Source: CAZLIC01 sp964559535 (GTDB taxonomy: Bacteria > Pseudomonadota > Alphaproteobacteria > Rhodobacterales > Rhodobacteraceae). Taken from it: a DNA stretch of 14,889 nt. The position numbers and the translations under genes are program-made. The notes under the pieces were generated by a model. The model did not search any database. It worked only from the letters and a program-made list of their open reading frames with translations, and had not been told where the DNA came from. The stretch is taken from contig CAZLIC010000094.1 of NCBI GenBank assembly GCA_964559535.1, positions 1 through 14,889 on the forward strand, in the 5' to 3' direction. This document shows, in pieces, positions 7,568-12,870 of this stretch. Every line of letters begins with the position of its first letter. The stretch's first letter is position 1.

Positions 7568-7591
7568 CCCCGGAACCTTGCGGTTCCGGGG
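7568..7591 (-). terminator. Intrinsic terminator after the H-NS-like gene
   Basis: Perfect 10-bp inverted repeat, CCCCGGAACC (7568-7577) and GGTTCCGGGG (7582-7591), with a TTGC spacer. Read on the minus strand, the stem is followed by TTTTCCTTTG, giving the U-rich tail. It lies 32 bp past the H-NS-like stop and so ends the pyrophosphohydrolase/H-NS unit before the next leftward unit begins. On the plus strand no T tract follows, so it acts in one direction. Confidence 0.8.
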
Positions 7592-7623
7592 CTTGATCAG
7601 GGACGTGAAGCGGGGAGGCTGGC

Positions 7624-7956
7624 TCAGGCGCCGGGAATGCGCAGGGCTTCCTTGTCGGGCGCGTTGGCGAACCAGAGCGGTGGCTCGCCCTTGCCGGACC
7701 AGGTCTGCCGCGGGTTCGTGGGATTGCGGTAGATGGCCGGTGCCTTGCCCCGGACAGTCTGGGTCCGGATCACGGCGACCACTTCGTCATAGGTGAGCTC
7801 ATACTGGCGCACGAGGCTCTGGATCTGCTGCAGGGCTTCCTTCTTCCGGTTCTCGAGGCGCCGCTGGACAAAGCCCTTGAGCTTCTCCTGGACGGCCTGG
7901 AGTTCCTCGAGAGGAAGATCCTTGAAGCTGTCGACATTGGGGGGCTGCTGCGCCAT
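7624..7956 (-). CDS. H-NS/HvrA-family nucleoid-associated protein encoded by the element
   Basis: A 110-residue protein with the H-NS layout: a charged helical, probably coiled-coil oligomerisation region (about 12-52), a linker, and a C-terminal DNA-binding domain with YRNPTNPRQTWSGKGEPPLW (76-95), the hallmark of the family that includes H-NS and the Rhodobacter regulator HvrA. Members usually have a TW(S/T)G(R/K)GRxPxW loop that enters the minor groove of AT-rich DNA; here the second basic residue is Glu (GKGEPP). The family binds AT-rich DNA and silences or modulates genes; an element-borne copy could silence its own genes or interfere with host regulation, which is inference. AAAGGA eight bases before the ATG overlaps the upstream stop. 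It is cotranscribed with the pyrophosphohydrolase (12-bp gap). Confidence 0.8.
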   Translation of the reverse strand: MAQQPPNVDSFKDLPLEELQAVQEKLKGFVQRRLENRKKEALQQIQSLVRQYELTYDEVVAVIRTQTVRGKAPAIYRNPTNPRQTWSGKGEPPLWFANAPDKEALRIPGA

Positions 7957-7968
7957 GTGTGATATCCT

Positions 7969-8454
7969 TTAGACGAACGGGGCAAGTTCGGGGGGTGTGT
8001 AGTCGGGGCCTTTCAGGATCTTCCGGCTCTCGTTGAAGATGGGCTGGCCGTCCCGCCCGAACTTCGAGTCGTTGGAGCGCGCCACCTCGGCCAGAGCGCC
8101 CTCGATGTCCATCTCCAGCATGTGCGCCACGCCGATGGCCGTGACGATCTGGTCGCAGAGCGCGTCGAGCAGCGCCGTGCGGTCCATGTAGCGGAAGTCG
8201 AAACCGAAGCTTCTCTGGTGATCCTTGAACCGCTTCTGGGCGTGCAGAAGCACGTCCTGGAAGAACTGCACCTGATCCTTGGTCTCCTGGTTCAGAGCCG
8301 CGTCGATCAGCGGCTGGAACATTTCGGAGAATTCCTCGATATGCACGCCGATCTGGGTCGACACGTTGATCTCGGAGGGCAGGGGCACGGCTTTCTGGAA
8401 CCAGGCCTTGATCTGGTGAACGCTGTCGCGGGGCAGTGTCTCGAGGTCATCCAT
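7969..8454 (-). CDS. MazG/PRA-PH-like NTP pyrophosphohydrolase
   Basis: A 161-residue all-alpha nucleotide pyrophosphohydrolase of the phosphoribosyl-ATP pyrophosphatase-like/MazG superfamily, common in phages. Evidence: the acidic cluster HIEEFSEM with E40, E41 and E44; a second acidic pair, DALCD with D97 and D101, corresponding to the second metal-binding helix; and the C-terminal signature EVARSNDSKFG (123-133) followed by DGQPIF and KILKGPDYTPPEL (145-157). These enzymes hydrolyse (d)NTPs or related nucleotides to monophosphates and pyrophosphate; in phages this is thought to adjust nucleotide or alarmone pools. The substrate here cannot be told. It is the first gene after the candidate leftward promoter. 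The ATG at 8452-8454 has only a weak GGAA upstream. Confidence 0.82.
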   Translation of the reverse strand: MDDLETLPRDSVHQIKAWFQKAVPLPSEINVSTQIGVHIEEFSEMFQPLIDAALNQETKDQVQFFQDVLLHAQKRFKDHQRSFGFDFRYMDRTALLDALCDQIVTAIGVAHMLEMDIEGALAEVARSNDSKFGRDGQPIFNESRKILKGPDYTPPELAPFV

Positions 8455-8501
8455 GCGCTTGTTCCGTGGTTCTTGCTGGTTCGGGGCGCCGGAATGTCGG
8501 T

Positions 8502-8516
8502 CTTACCTCGCGTAAG
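8502..8516. promoter_or_regulatory. Palindrome next to the leftward promoter, candidate operator
   Basis: CTTAC (8502-8506), five bases, then GTAAG (8512-8516) form a perfect inverted repeat immediately downstream of the candidate -10 box of the leftward promoter. A repressor dimer bound here would cover the transcription start. No regulator gene is in the window to pair with it, so this is a positional inference. Confidence 0.35.
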
Positions 8517-8517
8517 C

Positions 8518-8544
8518 TAGATAGTTCCAGATCTCACAAGTCAA
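8518..8544 (-). promoter_or_regulatory. Candidate leftward promoter for the pyrophosphohydrolase/H-NS unit
   Basis: On the minus strand CTTGACT (TTGACT, plus 8539-8544) is a near-consensus -35 box preceded by a T-rich tract. TATCTA (plus 8518-8523) follows at 15 bases, or TCTAGC at 17, as possible -10. The boxes lie about 65-90 bp before the pyrophosphohydrolase ATG. CCAGAT (8527-8532) and ATCTGG (8552-8557) form an inverted repeat straddling the -35, and a further CAGAT (8565-8569) pairs with ATCTG, suggesting regulator half-sites. The -35 is convincing; the -10 is weak. Confidence 0.45.
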
Positions 8545-8569
8545 GAAAAAAATCTGGTAATCATCAGAT

Positions 8570-8914
8570 GAAAGATTGTTATGATTATGCAATCATCGAC
8601 CAGACTGCAAGCGACGGCATGTGCGGTTCTGGTCGACCTCGGCGCGGTGCCAGTCAGTGCCTGGTCGACGCCCTTCCGTGTCGTACCGTCGAAACATGGC
8701 GCTTGCTGAAGCGGGCATCGCCGTCGATCGCTTCGGCAGTCTGCTGGAGAGTAAAGTGTGCCGGCTCCCGAGGCACTGCTCACGCGCACCAGGATCGGCA
8801 GCGGCCCGCTTTTTCGGTCGGCATCCTTTTACAAATGCCTCGTAACCCATTGATTTCATTCGGGCTGAAACAGGGGAAGTTTACAAGATAATGCAGCGAC
8901 ATCAAGGCATTGAT
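8570..8914. other. Non-coding end of the element with short repeats
   Basis: No convincing gene is visible on either strand; short open frames here lack ribosome binding sites and recognisable content. The stretch holds one inverted (8596-8603) and two direct (8629-8636, 8661-8668) copies of CTGGTCGA, and direct repeats of TTTACAA (8828-8834, 8880-8886) and CATTGAT (8848-8854, 8908-8914). The latter pair runs up to the tRNA remnant, where integrase-arm or excisionase sites are expected in an attachment region. No integrase gene adjoins this end. Confidence 0.5.
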
Positions 8915-8964
8915 ACGGTCTCCAAAACCGTAGGTCGCGGGTTCGAGCCCTGCTGCCCCTGCCA
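8915..8964 (+). pseudogene. 3' portion of tRNA-Trp (CCA anticodon), displaced by integration
   Basis: Anticodon stem ACGGT/ACCGT (8915-8919, 8927-8931) encloses loop CTCCAAA with anticodon CCA (8922-8924). Variable loop AGGTC, T arm GCGGG-TTCGAGC-CCTGC (8937-8953), acceptor 3' strand TGCCCCT (8954-8960), discriminator G and encoded CCA (8962-8964) all follow correctly. Upstream there is no D arm at the right distance and no adjacent acceptor 5' strand, so the gene is missing its 5' part. tRNA-Trp just before secE is a common alphaproteobacterial arrangement. A short hairpin GCCGG-TTT-CCGGC (8965-8977) directly after CCA may be the old trailer. I infer this copy is not a working tRNA. Confidence 0.85.
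8915..8964. other. Candidate attachment site (attR-like) core within tRNA-Trp
   Basis: The transition from phage-type DNA to canonical tRNA sequence falls at or just before the anticodon stem. Tyrosine integrases of phages commonly use a core that runs from the anticodon arm to the 3' end of a tRNA gene. The exact core limits cannot be set without the other end of the element or an empty site. A second identical copy is predicted at the far left end, completing the tRNA gene. Confidence 0.65.
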
Positions 8965-8977
8965 GCCGGTTTCCGGC

Positions 8978-9195
8978 ACCCCGTCCCGTTCTCCCAGATG
9001 CCCGAACCTGCATGCGCTGGTGTTTCCTGCGGTCGGTCGAACGCCGGGCTGTTTGCGGCGGATCCGGGCCGTTGGCGCGGTGGCAGGTTTTGTGGCCGAA
9101 GCATCGTGAAAATACGCCATCCCGGTCCCCGACGCGCCGTTTTGCGGCCCGAATCCTGCAACATCCTGCAAATGTAAGGACGAGGAGGTCTGGGT
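8978..9195. other. Intergenic region between tRNA remnant and small gene
   Basis: No gene or clear consensus promoter is seen. A near-tandem repeat ATCCTGCAA is present at 9153-9161 and 9163-9171, one base apart, about 25 bp before the start of the small gene; it could be a regulator site or chance. Because the prophage separates these genes from the original tRNA promoter, transcription of secE probably starts somewhere in this stretch or in 9343-9455. Confidence 0.4.
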
Positions 9196-9342
9196 ATGAC
9201 AAAACGTTTGCAGGAACTGCTGTCGCGGCTGCGCCGCTCGGAGCAGGAAGATGATCGCGACCAAGCTCTGGAACGGCTGTCGCGCATCGTGGCCGCAGAG
9301 GCGCGGCGCACCGTTCGCCTGACGCCGCTGTCCGCCCGCTGA
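9196..9342 (+). CDS. Unrecognised 48-residue basic protein upstream of secE
   Basis: An open frame of 48 codons starting MTKRLQELLSRLRRSEQEDD and ending LTPLSAR. AGGAGG at 9183-9188, seven bases before the ATG, is the best ribosome binding site in the window, which is the main reason to believe it is translated. The product is rich in Arg, Glu and Leu with a probable amphipathic helix over residues 3-38. There are no cysteines, no signal peptide and no membrane segment. It lies between the tRNA-Trp remnant and secE, 113 bp before secE. No function is assigned. Confidence 0.6.
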   Translation: MTKRLQELLSRLRRSEQEDDRDQALERLSRIVAAEARRTVRLTPLSAR

Positions 9343-9356
9343 GGCCGGGTCGGGGC

Positions 9357-9378
9357 GCGCCGGGGTCGCGCCGGGGTC
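9357..9378. repeat. 11-bp tandem repeat before secE
   Basis: GCGCCGGGGTC is present twice in succession (9357-9367, 9368-9378) in the very GC-rich gap between the 48-codon gene and secE. It is a simple slippage-type repeat with no evident role. Confidence 0.85.
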
Positions 9379-9455
9379 GCGGTGCGGCGGTGCCTTGAAT
9401 TCGCGCGGCGGGCGGCGTATCTGCCCGGCCAACCGACCGCAGGCAAGGTAGAGCG

Positions 9456-9653
9456 ATGGCCCGGATCAACCCCTTCCAGTTCCTGCAGCAGACCCGGGCC
9501 GAGATCGGCAAGGTCAGCTGGCCCAGCCGCCGCGAGGTGATGCTGACCACGGTCATGGTGTTCATCATGGCGGCGCTGACCGCCACCTTCTTCTCGCTGG
9601 TCGATCTGGGCATCCGGCAGCTTCTGTCGCTGATGATCAACAGCGTCAGCTGA
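9456..9653 (+). CDS. secE: Preprotein translocase subunit SecE
   Basis: A 65-residue single-spanning subunit of the SecYEG channel, which clamps SecY in the inner membrane during protein export. The SecE signature EIGKVSWPSRREV (16-28) forms the cytoplasmic amphipathic helix, followed by one hydrophobic span at about 29-49. The length and single span are the usual form outside enterobacteria, where SecE has three. The ATG at 9456 has AAGG upstream. It is followed by nusG with a 142-bp gap that holds a terminator-like hairpin, so secE may be partly uncoupled from the ribosomal-protein genes. Confidence 0.95.
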   Translation: MARINPFQFLQQTRAEIGKVSWPSRREVMLTTVMVFIMAALTATFFSLVDLGIRQLLSLMINSVS

Positions 9654-9726
9654 CCGCCGATCACGGCAAATGGCCCTTGCACCCGGACGGGCGCAGTTGT
9701 AACTCCCCCACACTCTGGCAGGTAGA

Positions 9727-9762
9727 CGCGCGCAGCGATTCGGTTGCGCGCGGTTTTGTTTT
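9727..9762 (+). terminator. Terminator-like hairpin between secE and nusG
   Basis: A 10-bp stem, 9727-9736 pairing with 9743-9752 (one G-U pair), with loop GATTCG, is followed by GTTTTGTTTT (9753-9762). This has the form of an intrinsic terminator or attenuator. It lies 34 bp before the nusG start, and downstream genes are essential, so it must be partial or be countered by a promoter or antitermination. Its effect is not known. Confidence 0.6.
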
Positions 9763-9795
9763 CCGGGGAAGGTGACGGCGGAAGGTAACGGCTCC

Positions 9796-10329
9796 ATGGC
9801 GAAACGTTGGTATTCGGTCAGCGTGCTCTCGAATTTCGAGAAGCAGGTGGCCGAGAAGATCCGCACGACCGTGGCCGAGAAGGGCCTGCAGGACGAGATC
9901 GAGGAAGTCCTGGTTCCGACCGAGGAAGTCATCGAGGTACGTCGCGGCAAGAAGGTGACGGCCGAGCGGCGGTTCATGCCGGGGTACGTGCTGGTGCGCA
10001 TGGAGATGACGACGCGGGGGTATCACCTGATCTCGTCGATCAACCGTGTCACCGGTTTCCTGGGGCCGCAGGGCAAGCCCATGCCGATGCGCGATGCCGA
10101 AGTGAACACGATCCTGAACCGGGTCGAGCAGGGGCAGGAAGCGCCGCGCAACCTGATCCGCTACGATATCGGCGAGAGGGTGAAGGTCACCGACGGGCCG
10201 TTCGAGGGCTTCGACGGCATGGTCGAGGAAGTGGACGAGCCGCACAACCGGCTGAAGGTCAGCGTGTCGATCTTCGGCCGCCCGACGCCGGTGGAACTGG
10301 AATTCACGCAGGTCTCGAAAGGGTCCTGA
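9796..10329 (+). CDS. nusG: Transcription termination/antitermination factor NusG
   Basis: A 177-residue NusG that binds the clamp of RNA polymerase, reduces pausing and links it to Rho or to ribosomal protein S10. The NGN domain starts at once (KRWYSVSVLSNFEKQVAE), with RRFMPGYVLVRMEM in its core. The C-terminal KOW domain is in GERVKVTDGPFEGFDGMVEEV, ending ELEFTQVSK. The frame is open from a GTG at 9772, but the ATG at 9796 gives MAKRWYSV, the normal NusG start, with GGAAGG ten bases upstream; the GTG has its purine run too close. It begins the nusG-rplK-rplA-rplJ-rplL-rpoB series. Confidence 0.96.
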   Translation: MAKRWYSVSVLSNFEKQVAEKIRTTVAEKGLQDEIEEVLVPTEEVIEVRRGKKVTAERRFMPGYVLVRMEMTTRGYHLISSINRVTGFLGPQGKPMPMRDAEVNTILNRVEQGQEAPRNLIRYDIGERVKVTDGPFEGFDGMVEEVDEPHNRLKVSVSIFGRPTPVELEFTQVSKGS

Positions 10330-10428
10330 ACGAAACCGTGGGAGGCGAGCGCAGTCGGTCGTCGGCCGGATGTGACGGACCGTACCACTAAACCGCGCCT
10401 GACGGCGCTGTGAGAAGGAGAGGGCCAA

Positions 10429-10881
10429 ATGGCCAAGAAGGTAATCGGCAGCCTGAAGCTGATGGTGAAGGCCCAGCAGGCCAACCCGTCGCCGCCCGTC
10501 GGGCCGGCGCTGGGCCAACGCGGCCTGAACATCATGATGTTCGTCAAGGAATTCAACGCCAAGACGGCAGACCTTGCGCCCGGCACGCCCACCCCGGTGG
10601 TGATCACCTACTATCAGGACAAGAGCTTCTCGCTCGAGTTCAAGACGCCGCCGGCGTCGTTCCTCTTGAAGCAGGCCGCGGGCCTGCCGCCGGTGGGCAA
10701 GCGCAACCGCGCCAAGGGGTCGGCGAAGCCCGGCCGTGACGTGGCCGGCAGCGTGACCGTGGCGCAGATCCGCAAGATTGCCGAGACCAAGATGAAGGAC
10801 CTGAACGCCAACGACATCGAGGCGGCGATGCAGATCATCCTGGGTTCGGCCAAGTCTTGCGGCATTGCGGTGAAGGGATAA
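10429..10881 (+). CDS. rplK: 50S ribosomal protein L11
   Basis: A 150-residue L11 that binds the GTPase-associated region of 23S rRNA and interacts with elongation factors and RelA-type stringent response. The N-terminal domain shows KLMVKAQQANPSPPVGPALGQRGLNI and the proline-rich linker TPPASFLLKQAAG; the C-terminal rRNA-binding domain ends IILGSAKSCGIAVKG. The AAGGAG at about 10415 and the ATG at 10429 fix the start. Compared with the usual PAPPVGPALGQRGVNIMEF the changes are conservative, except an insertion-like KRNRAKGSAKPGRDVAG loop typical of alphaproteobacteria. It lies 6 bp before rplA, so the two are cotranslated. Confidence 0.97.
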   Translation: MAKKVIGSLKLMVKAQQANPSPPVGPALGQRGLNIMMFVKEFNAKTADLAPGTPTPVVITYYQDKSFSLEFKTPPASFLLKQAAGLPPVGKRNRAKGSAKPGRDVAGSVTVAQIRKIAETKMKDLNANDIEAAMQIILGSAKSCGIAVKG

Positions 10882-10887
10882 TCGGTC

Positions 10888-11586
10888 ATGGCACATGTTT
10901 CCAAGCGCAAGAAGGCCGCCGAGGTCAAGTTCGAGGGCAAGGTCAACCTGACGGTCGAAGACGCGGTGGCGCTGGTGAAGGGCGCTGCCACGGCCAAGTT
11001 CGACGAGACCGTCGAAGTGGCGATGAACCTGGGTGTTGACCCCCGCCATGCGGACCAGATGGTGCGCGGCGTGGTGAACCTGCCCAACGGCACCGGCAAG
11101 ACGGTGCGCGTGGCGGTGTTCGCGCGCGGTGCCAAGGCCGACGAGGCCAAGGCCGCCGGGGCCGAGATCGTGGGTGCGGAAGACCTGATGGAGCGTATCC
11201 AGGGCGGCACGATCGATTTCGACCGTTGCATCGCCACCCCTGACATGATGCCGATCGTCGGTCGTCTGGGCAAGATCCTGGGCCCGCGCAACCTGATGCC
11301 GAACCCCAAGGTGGGGACGGTGACGATGGACGTGGCCACGGCGGTGAAGAACGCCAAGGGTGGCGAAGTGCAGTTCAAGGTCGAGAAGGCCGGGGTCATT
11401 CATGCCGGGGTCGGCAAGGTGTCCTTTGCGCCCGAGAAACTGGCCGAGAACGTGCGCGCCTTTGTCGATGCGGTGAACCGCGCCAAGCCCACCGGGGCGA
11501 AGGGAACGTACCTGAAGAAGGTTTCGATCTCGTCGACCATGGGGCCGGGTGTTTCGGTCGACCTGGCGTCGGCGACGGCGCGGTGA
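10888..11586 (+). CDS. rplA: 50S ribosomal protein L1
   Basis: A 232-residue L1, the L1-stalk protein of the ribosomal E site. In many bacteria it also represses its own L11-L1 mRNA. Recognisable stretches are KFDETVEVAMNLGVDPRHAD, VRGVVNLPNGTGKTVRVAVF, IATPDMMPIVGRLGKILGPR and NLMPNPKVGTVT, then the C-terminal YLKKVSISSTMGPGVSVD. Length is normal. AAGGGA at the end of rplK supplies the ribosome binding site and the gap is only 6 bp, indicating coupling with rplK. It is followed by a 285-bp structured leader before rplJ. Confidence 0.97.
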   Translation: MAHVSKRKKAAEVKFEGKVNLTVEDAVALVKGAATAKFDETVEVAMNLGVDPRHADQMVRGVVNLPNGTGKTVRVAVFARGAKADEAKAAGAEIVGAEDLMERIQGGTIDFDRCIATPDMMPIVGRLGKILGPRNLMPNPKVGTVTMDVATAVKNAKGGEVQFKVEKAGVIHAGVGKVSFAPEKLAENVRAFVDAVNRAKPTGAKGTYLKKVSISSTMGPGVSVDLASATAR

Positions 11587-11871
11587 TGCCGTAGGGTGGG
11601 CAATCTGCCCACCCCTGCCGCCAGAGGTGGGCAGATTGCCCACCCTACGAGATTCCCCGCAAGGGGAATGGCCGGGACGCAAGGCCCGGTCCTGTCCGAG
11701 ACGGCGGGTGGGGCGTGAACCCCATAAATCCTGCCCGAGATGGGGAACGGAACGATTGTCGCCCGTGAAACGGCGGTCTTGGTTTCGGGTCGCATCAACG
11801 GACCGAAACGCCCGGGGGGAACCCCCCTTGGGCCACGTGAGCCGGGGGAAACCCCAACTTGGAGTGGAACT
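11587..11871 (+). promoter_or_regulatory. Structured rplJ leader with multiple hairpins
   Basis: The 285 bp between rplA and rplJ hold the REP-like palindrome and then several further hairpins: ATTCCCC-GCAA-GGGGAAT (11652-11669), TTTCGG...CCGAAA (11783-11788 with 11803-11808) and GGGGGG-AA-CCCCCC (11814-11827). In many bacteria the rplJ leader binds the L10-L7/L12 complex, which represses rplJL translation, and the same zone can attenuate transcription into rpoB. Position and structure fit that role, but the specific L10-binding fold is not demonstrated here. Confidence 0.55.
11591..11648. repeat. Perfect 23-bp REP-like palindrome between rplA and rplJ
   Basis: 11591-11613 and 11626-11648 are exact inverted copies with a 12-base spacer; each arm begins or ends with GTAGGGTGGGCA or its complement. 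Each arm also has an internal palindrome (TGGGCA...TGCCCA), so a cruciform or cloverleaf-like RNA is possible. The GTAGGGTGGGC type resembles dispersed intergenic palindromes of proteobacteria (REP/BIME-like). It begins 5 bp after the rplA stop. No T tract follows, so it is not a standard terminator; it may stabilise the upstream mRNA 3' end. Confidence 0.9.
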
Positions 11872-12387
11872 GTGGATAGAGCCCAGAAAGAGAAAGTGGT
11901 CGATGAACTCGGCCAGATCTTCGCAAGCTCTGGCGTCGTGGTGGTTGCCCACTACGCGGGTGTCACGGTCAAGCAGATGCAGGACCTGCGCGCAAAGATG
12001 CGCGACGTTGGCGGGTCCGTGCGCGTTGCCAAGAACAAGCTCGCCAAGATCGCCCTGCAAGGAACGCCCGCTGAAAAGATGGGCGATCTCCTGACGGGGA
12101 TGACGGTGATGGCGTTTTCCGAAGACCCGGTCGCTGCGGCCAAGGTCTGCGAAGCCTATGCCAAGACGAACGAAAAGTTCGTGTTGCTGGGCGGCGCGAT
12201 GGGGAATGCCATCCTGGATGCCGACGGGGTCAAGGCCGTCGCGTCGATGCCAAGCCGCGAGGAGCTGATCGCTTCCGTGGTGGCCTGCATCGGGGCGCCT
12301 GCTGCGGGCCTGGCCGGAGCCATTGGTGCGCCTGCCGCGAATATCGCGGGCATCTTGAAGACCATCGAGGAGAAGGCGGCTGCCTGA
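11872..12387 (+). CDS. rplJ: 50S ribosomal protein L10
   Basis: A 171-residue L10, the base of the ribosomal stalk that anchors L7/L12 dimers. I start it at GTG 11872-11874 (VDRAQKEKVV, i.e. M-D-R-A-Q), preceded by GGAG seven bases upstream; this matches the family start. The frame is open further upstream to an ATG at 11740, but those codons encode Pro/Gly-rich sequence from the leader hairpins and are not L10. Seen: SSGVVVVAHYAGVTVKQMQDLR, VRVAKNKLAKIAL and the C-terminal AGAIGAPAANIAGILKTIEEK helix that binds L7/L12. The GTG start fits leader-controlled translation. Confidence 0.96.
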   Translation: MDRAQKEKVVDELGQIFASSGVVVVAHYAGVTVKQMQDLRAKMRDVGGSVRVAKNKLAKIALQGTPAEKMGDLLTGMTVMAFSEDPVAAAKVCEAYAKTNEKFVLLGGAMGNAILDADGVKAVASMPSREELIASVVACIGAPAAGLAGAIGAPAANIAGILKTIEEKAAA

Positions 12388-12463
12388 TCCGACTTTCGTG
12401 ACAATCCGCGTGGGGGTTGATCCCCATGTCGTTGGACCCCATCTAACCTGACTGGAAACCGAA

Positions 12464-12847
12464 ATGGCTGACCTGAACAAACTCGCCGAAGAGATCGTGG
12501 GCCTGACGCTGCTGCAGGCGCAGGAACTGAAGACCATCCTGAAGGACAAGTACGGCATCGAGCCCGCCGCCGGCGGTGGCGTGATGATGGCCGCTGGTCC
12601 TGCCGCGGGCGCGGCTGCCGCCCCCGTTGAGGAAGAGAAGACCGAGTTCGACGTCGTGCTGAAAGAAGCCGGCCCGAACAAGATCAACGTCATCAAGGAA
12701 GTCCGCGCCATCACCAGCCTTGGCCTGAAGGAAGCCAAGGACCTGGTCGAAGCGGGCGGCAAGGTGAAGGAAGGCGTCTCGAAAGCCGACGCCGAAGCCT
12801 TCAAGAAGAAGCTCGAAGACGCTGGCGCCAAGGTCGAGCTGAAGTGA
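12464..12847 (+). CDS. rplL: 50S ribosomal protein L7/L12
   Basis: A 127-residue stalk protein, present as several dimers on L10, that recruits and stimulates translational GTPases. Order: N-terminal dimerisation helices (1-33), a flexible Ala/Gly hinge (about 35-55), and a C-terminal factor-binding domain (60-127) with EFDVVLKEAGPNKINVIK and ITSLGLKEAKDLVE. GGAAA lies just upstream of the ATG. It follows rplJ by 76 bp and precedes rpoB by 260 bp. Codon use is strongly biased to common GC-rich codons, as expected for one of the most expressed genes in the cell. Confidence 0.97.
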   Translation: MADLNKLAEEIVGLTLLQAQELKTILKDKYGIEPAAGGGVMMAAGPAAGAAAAPVEEEKTEFDVVLKEAGPNKINVIKEVRAITSLGLKEAKDLVEAGGKVKEGVSKADAEAFKKKLEDAGAKVELK

Positions 12848-12853
12848 TCGCCG

Positions 12854-12870
12854 CAGTGCCGCAGGCACTG
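12854..12870 (+). terminator. Hairpin directly after rplL, possible attenuator
   Basis: CAGTGCC-GCA-GGCACTG is a perfect 7-bp stem with a 3-base loop, 7 bp after the rplL stop. TGTAGCTTC follows, so the U tract is poor. In E. coli an attenuator in the rplL-rpoB gap sets the ratio of ribosomal protein to RNA polymerase transcripts; this hairpin is a candidate for the same job by position. Confidence 0.45.

Larger units (their letters stand above)
1..8964. mobile_element. Right-hand end of an integrated prophage-like element (partial)
   Basis: The block from the left edge to the tRNA-Trp remnant contains only minus-strand phage-type replication genes: pyrophosphohydrolase, H-NS-like protein, zinc ribbon, Dda-like helicase, family A polymerase, Cas4-like nuclease and P-loop ATPase. 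It stops at a 50-bp tRNA-Trp 3' segment, beyond which the ordinary secE-rpoB cluster starts. Seen: gene content, uniform direction and the broken tRNA. Known: tRNA 3' ends are classic targets of tyrosine integrases of temperate phages and ICEs. Inferred: the element is integrated, the window shows its end distal to the integrase, and the intact tRNA-Trp copy lies at the other end. No integrase, repressor, terminase or structural gene is visible, so an integrated phage-like island of another kind is not excluded. Confidence 0.75.

Noticed and set aside
8800..8814. Weak plus-strand terminator AGCG-GCC-CGCT followed by TTTT
   Set aside because: The stem is only 4 bp, with a five-base T run; too weak to call.
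8593..8859. Minus-strand frame of 88 codons in the element end
   Set aside because: No ribosome binding site, no recognisable motif, composition of random GC-rich sequence, and it overlaps repeat-containing non-coding DNA.
8872..8964. A complete tRNA-Trp beginning at AGGGGAA (8872)
   Set aside because: AGGGGAA pairs with the acceptor 3' strand at six of seven positions, but the intervening part is too long (about 93 nt in all) and no D stem can be formed. The match is probably chance or an element-side remnant.
8780..9682. Minus-strand frames running through the tRNA-Trp remnant
   Set aside because: They contain the typical false peptide produced by translating a tRNA in reverse (QGSNPRPTVLETVS) and have no start signals.
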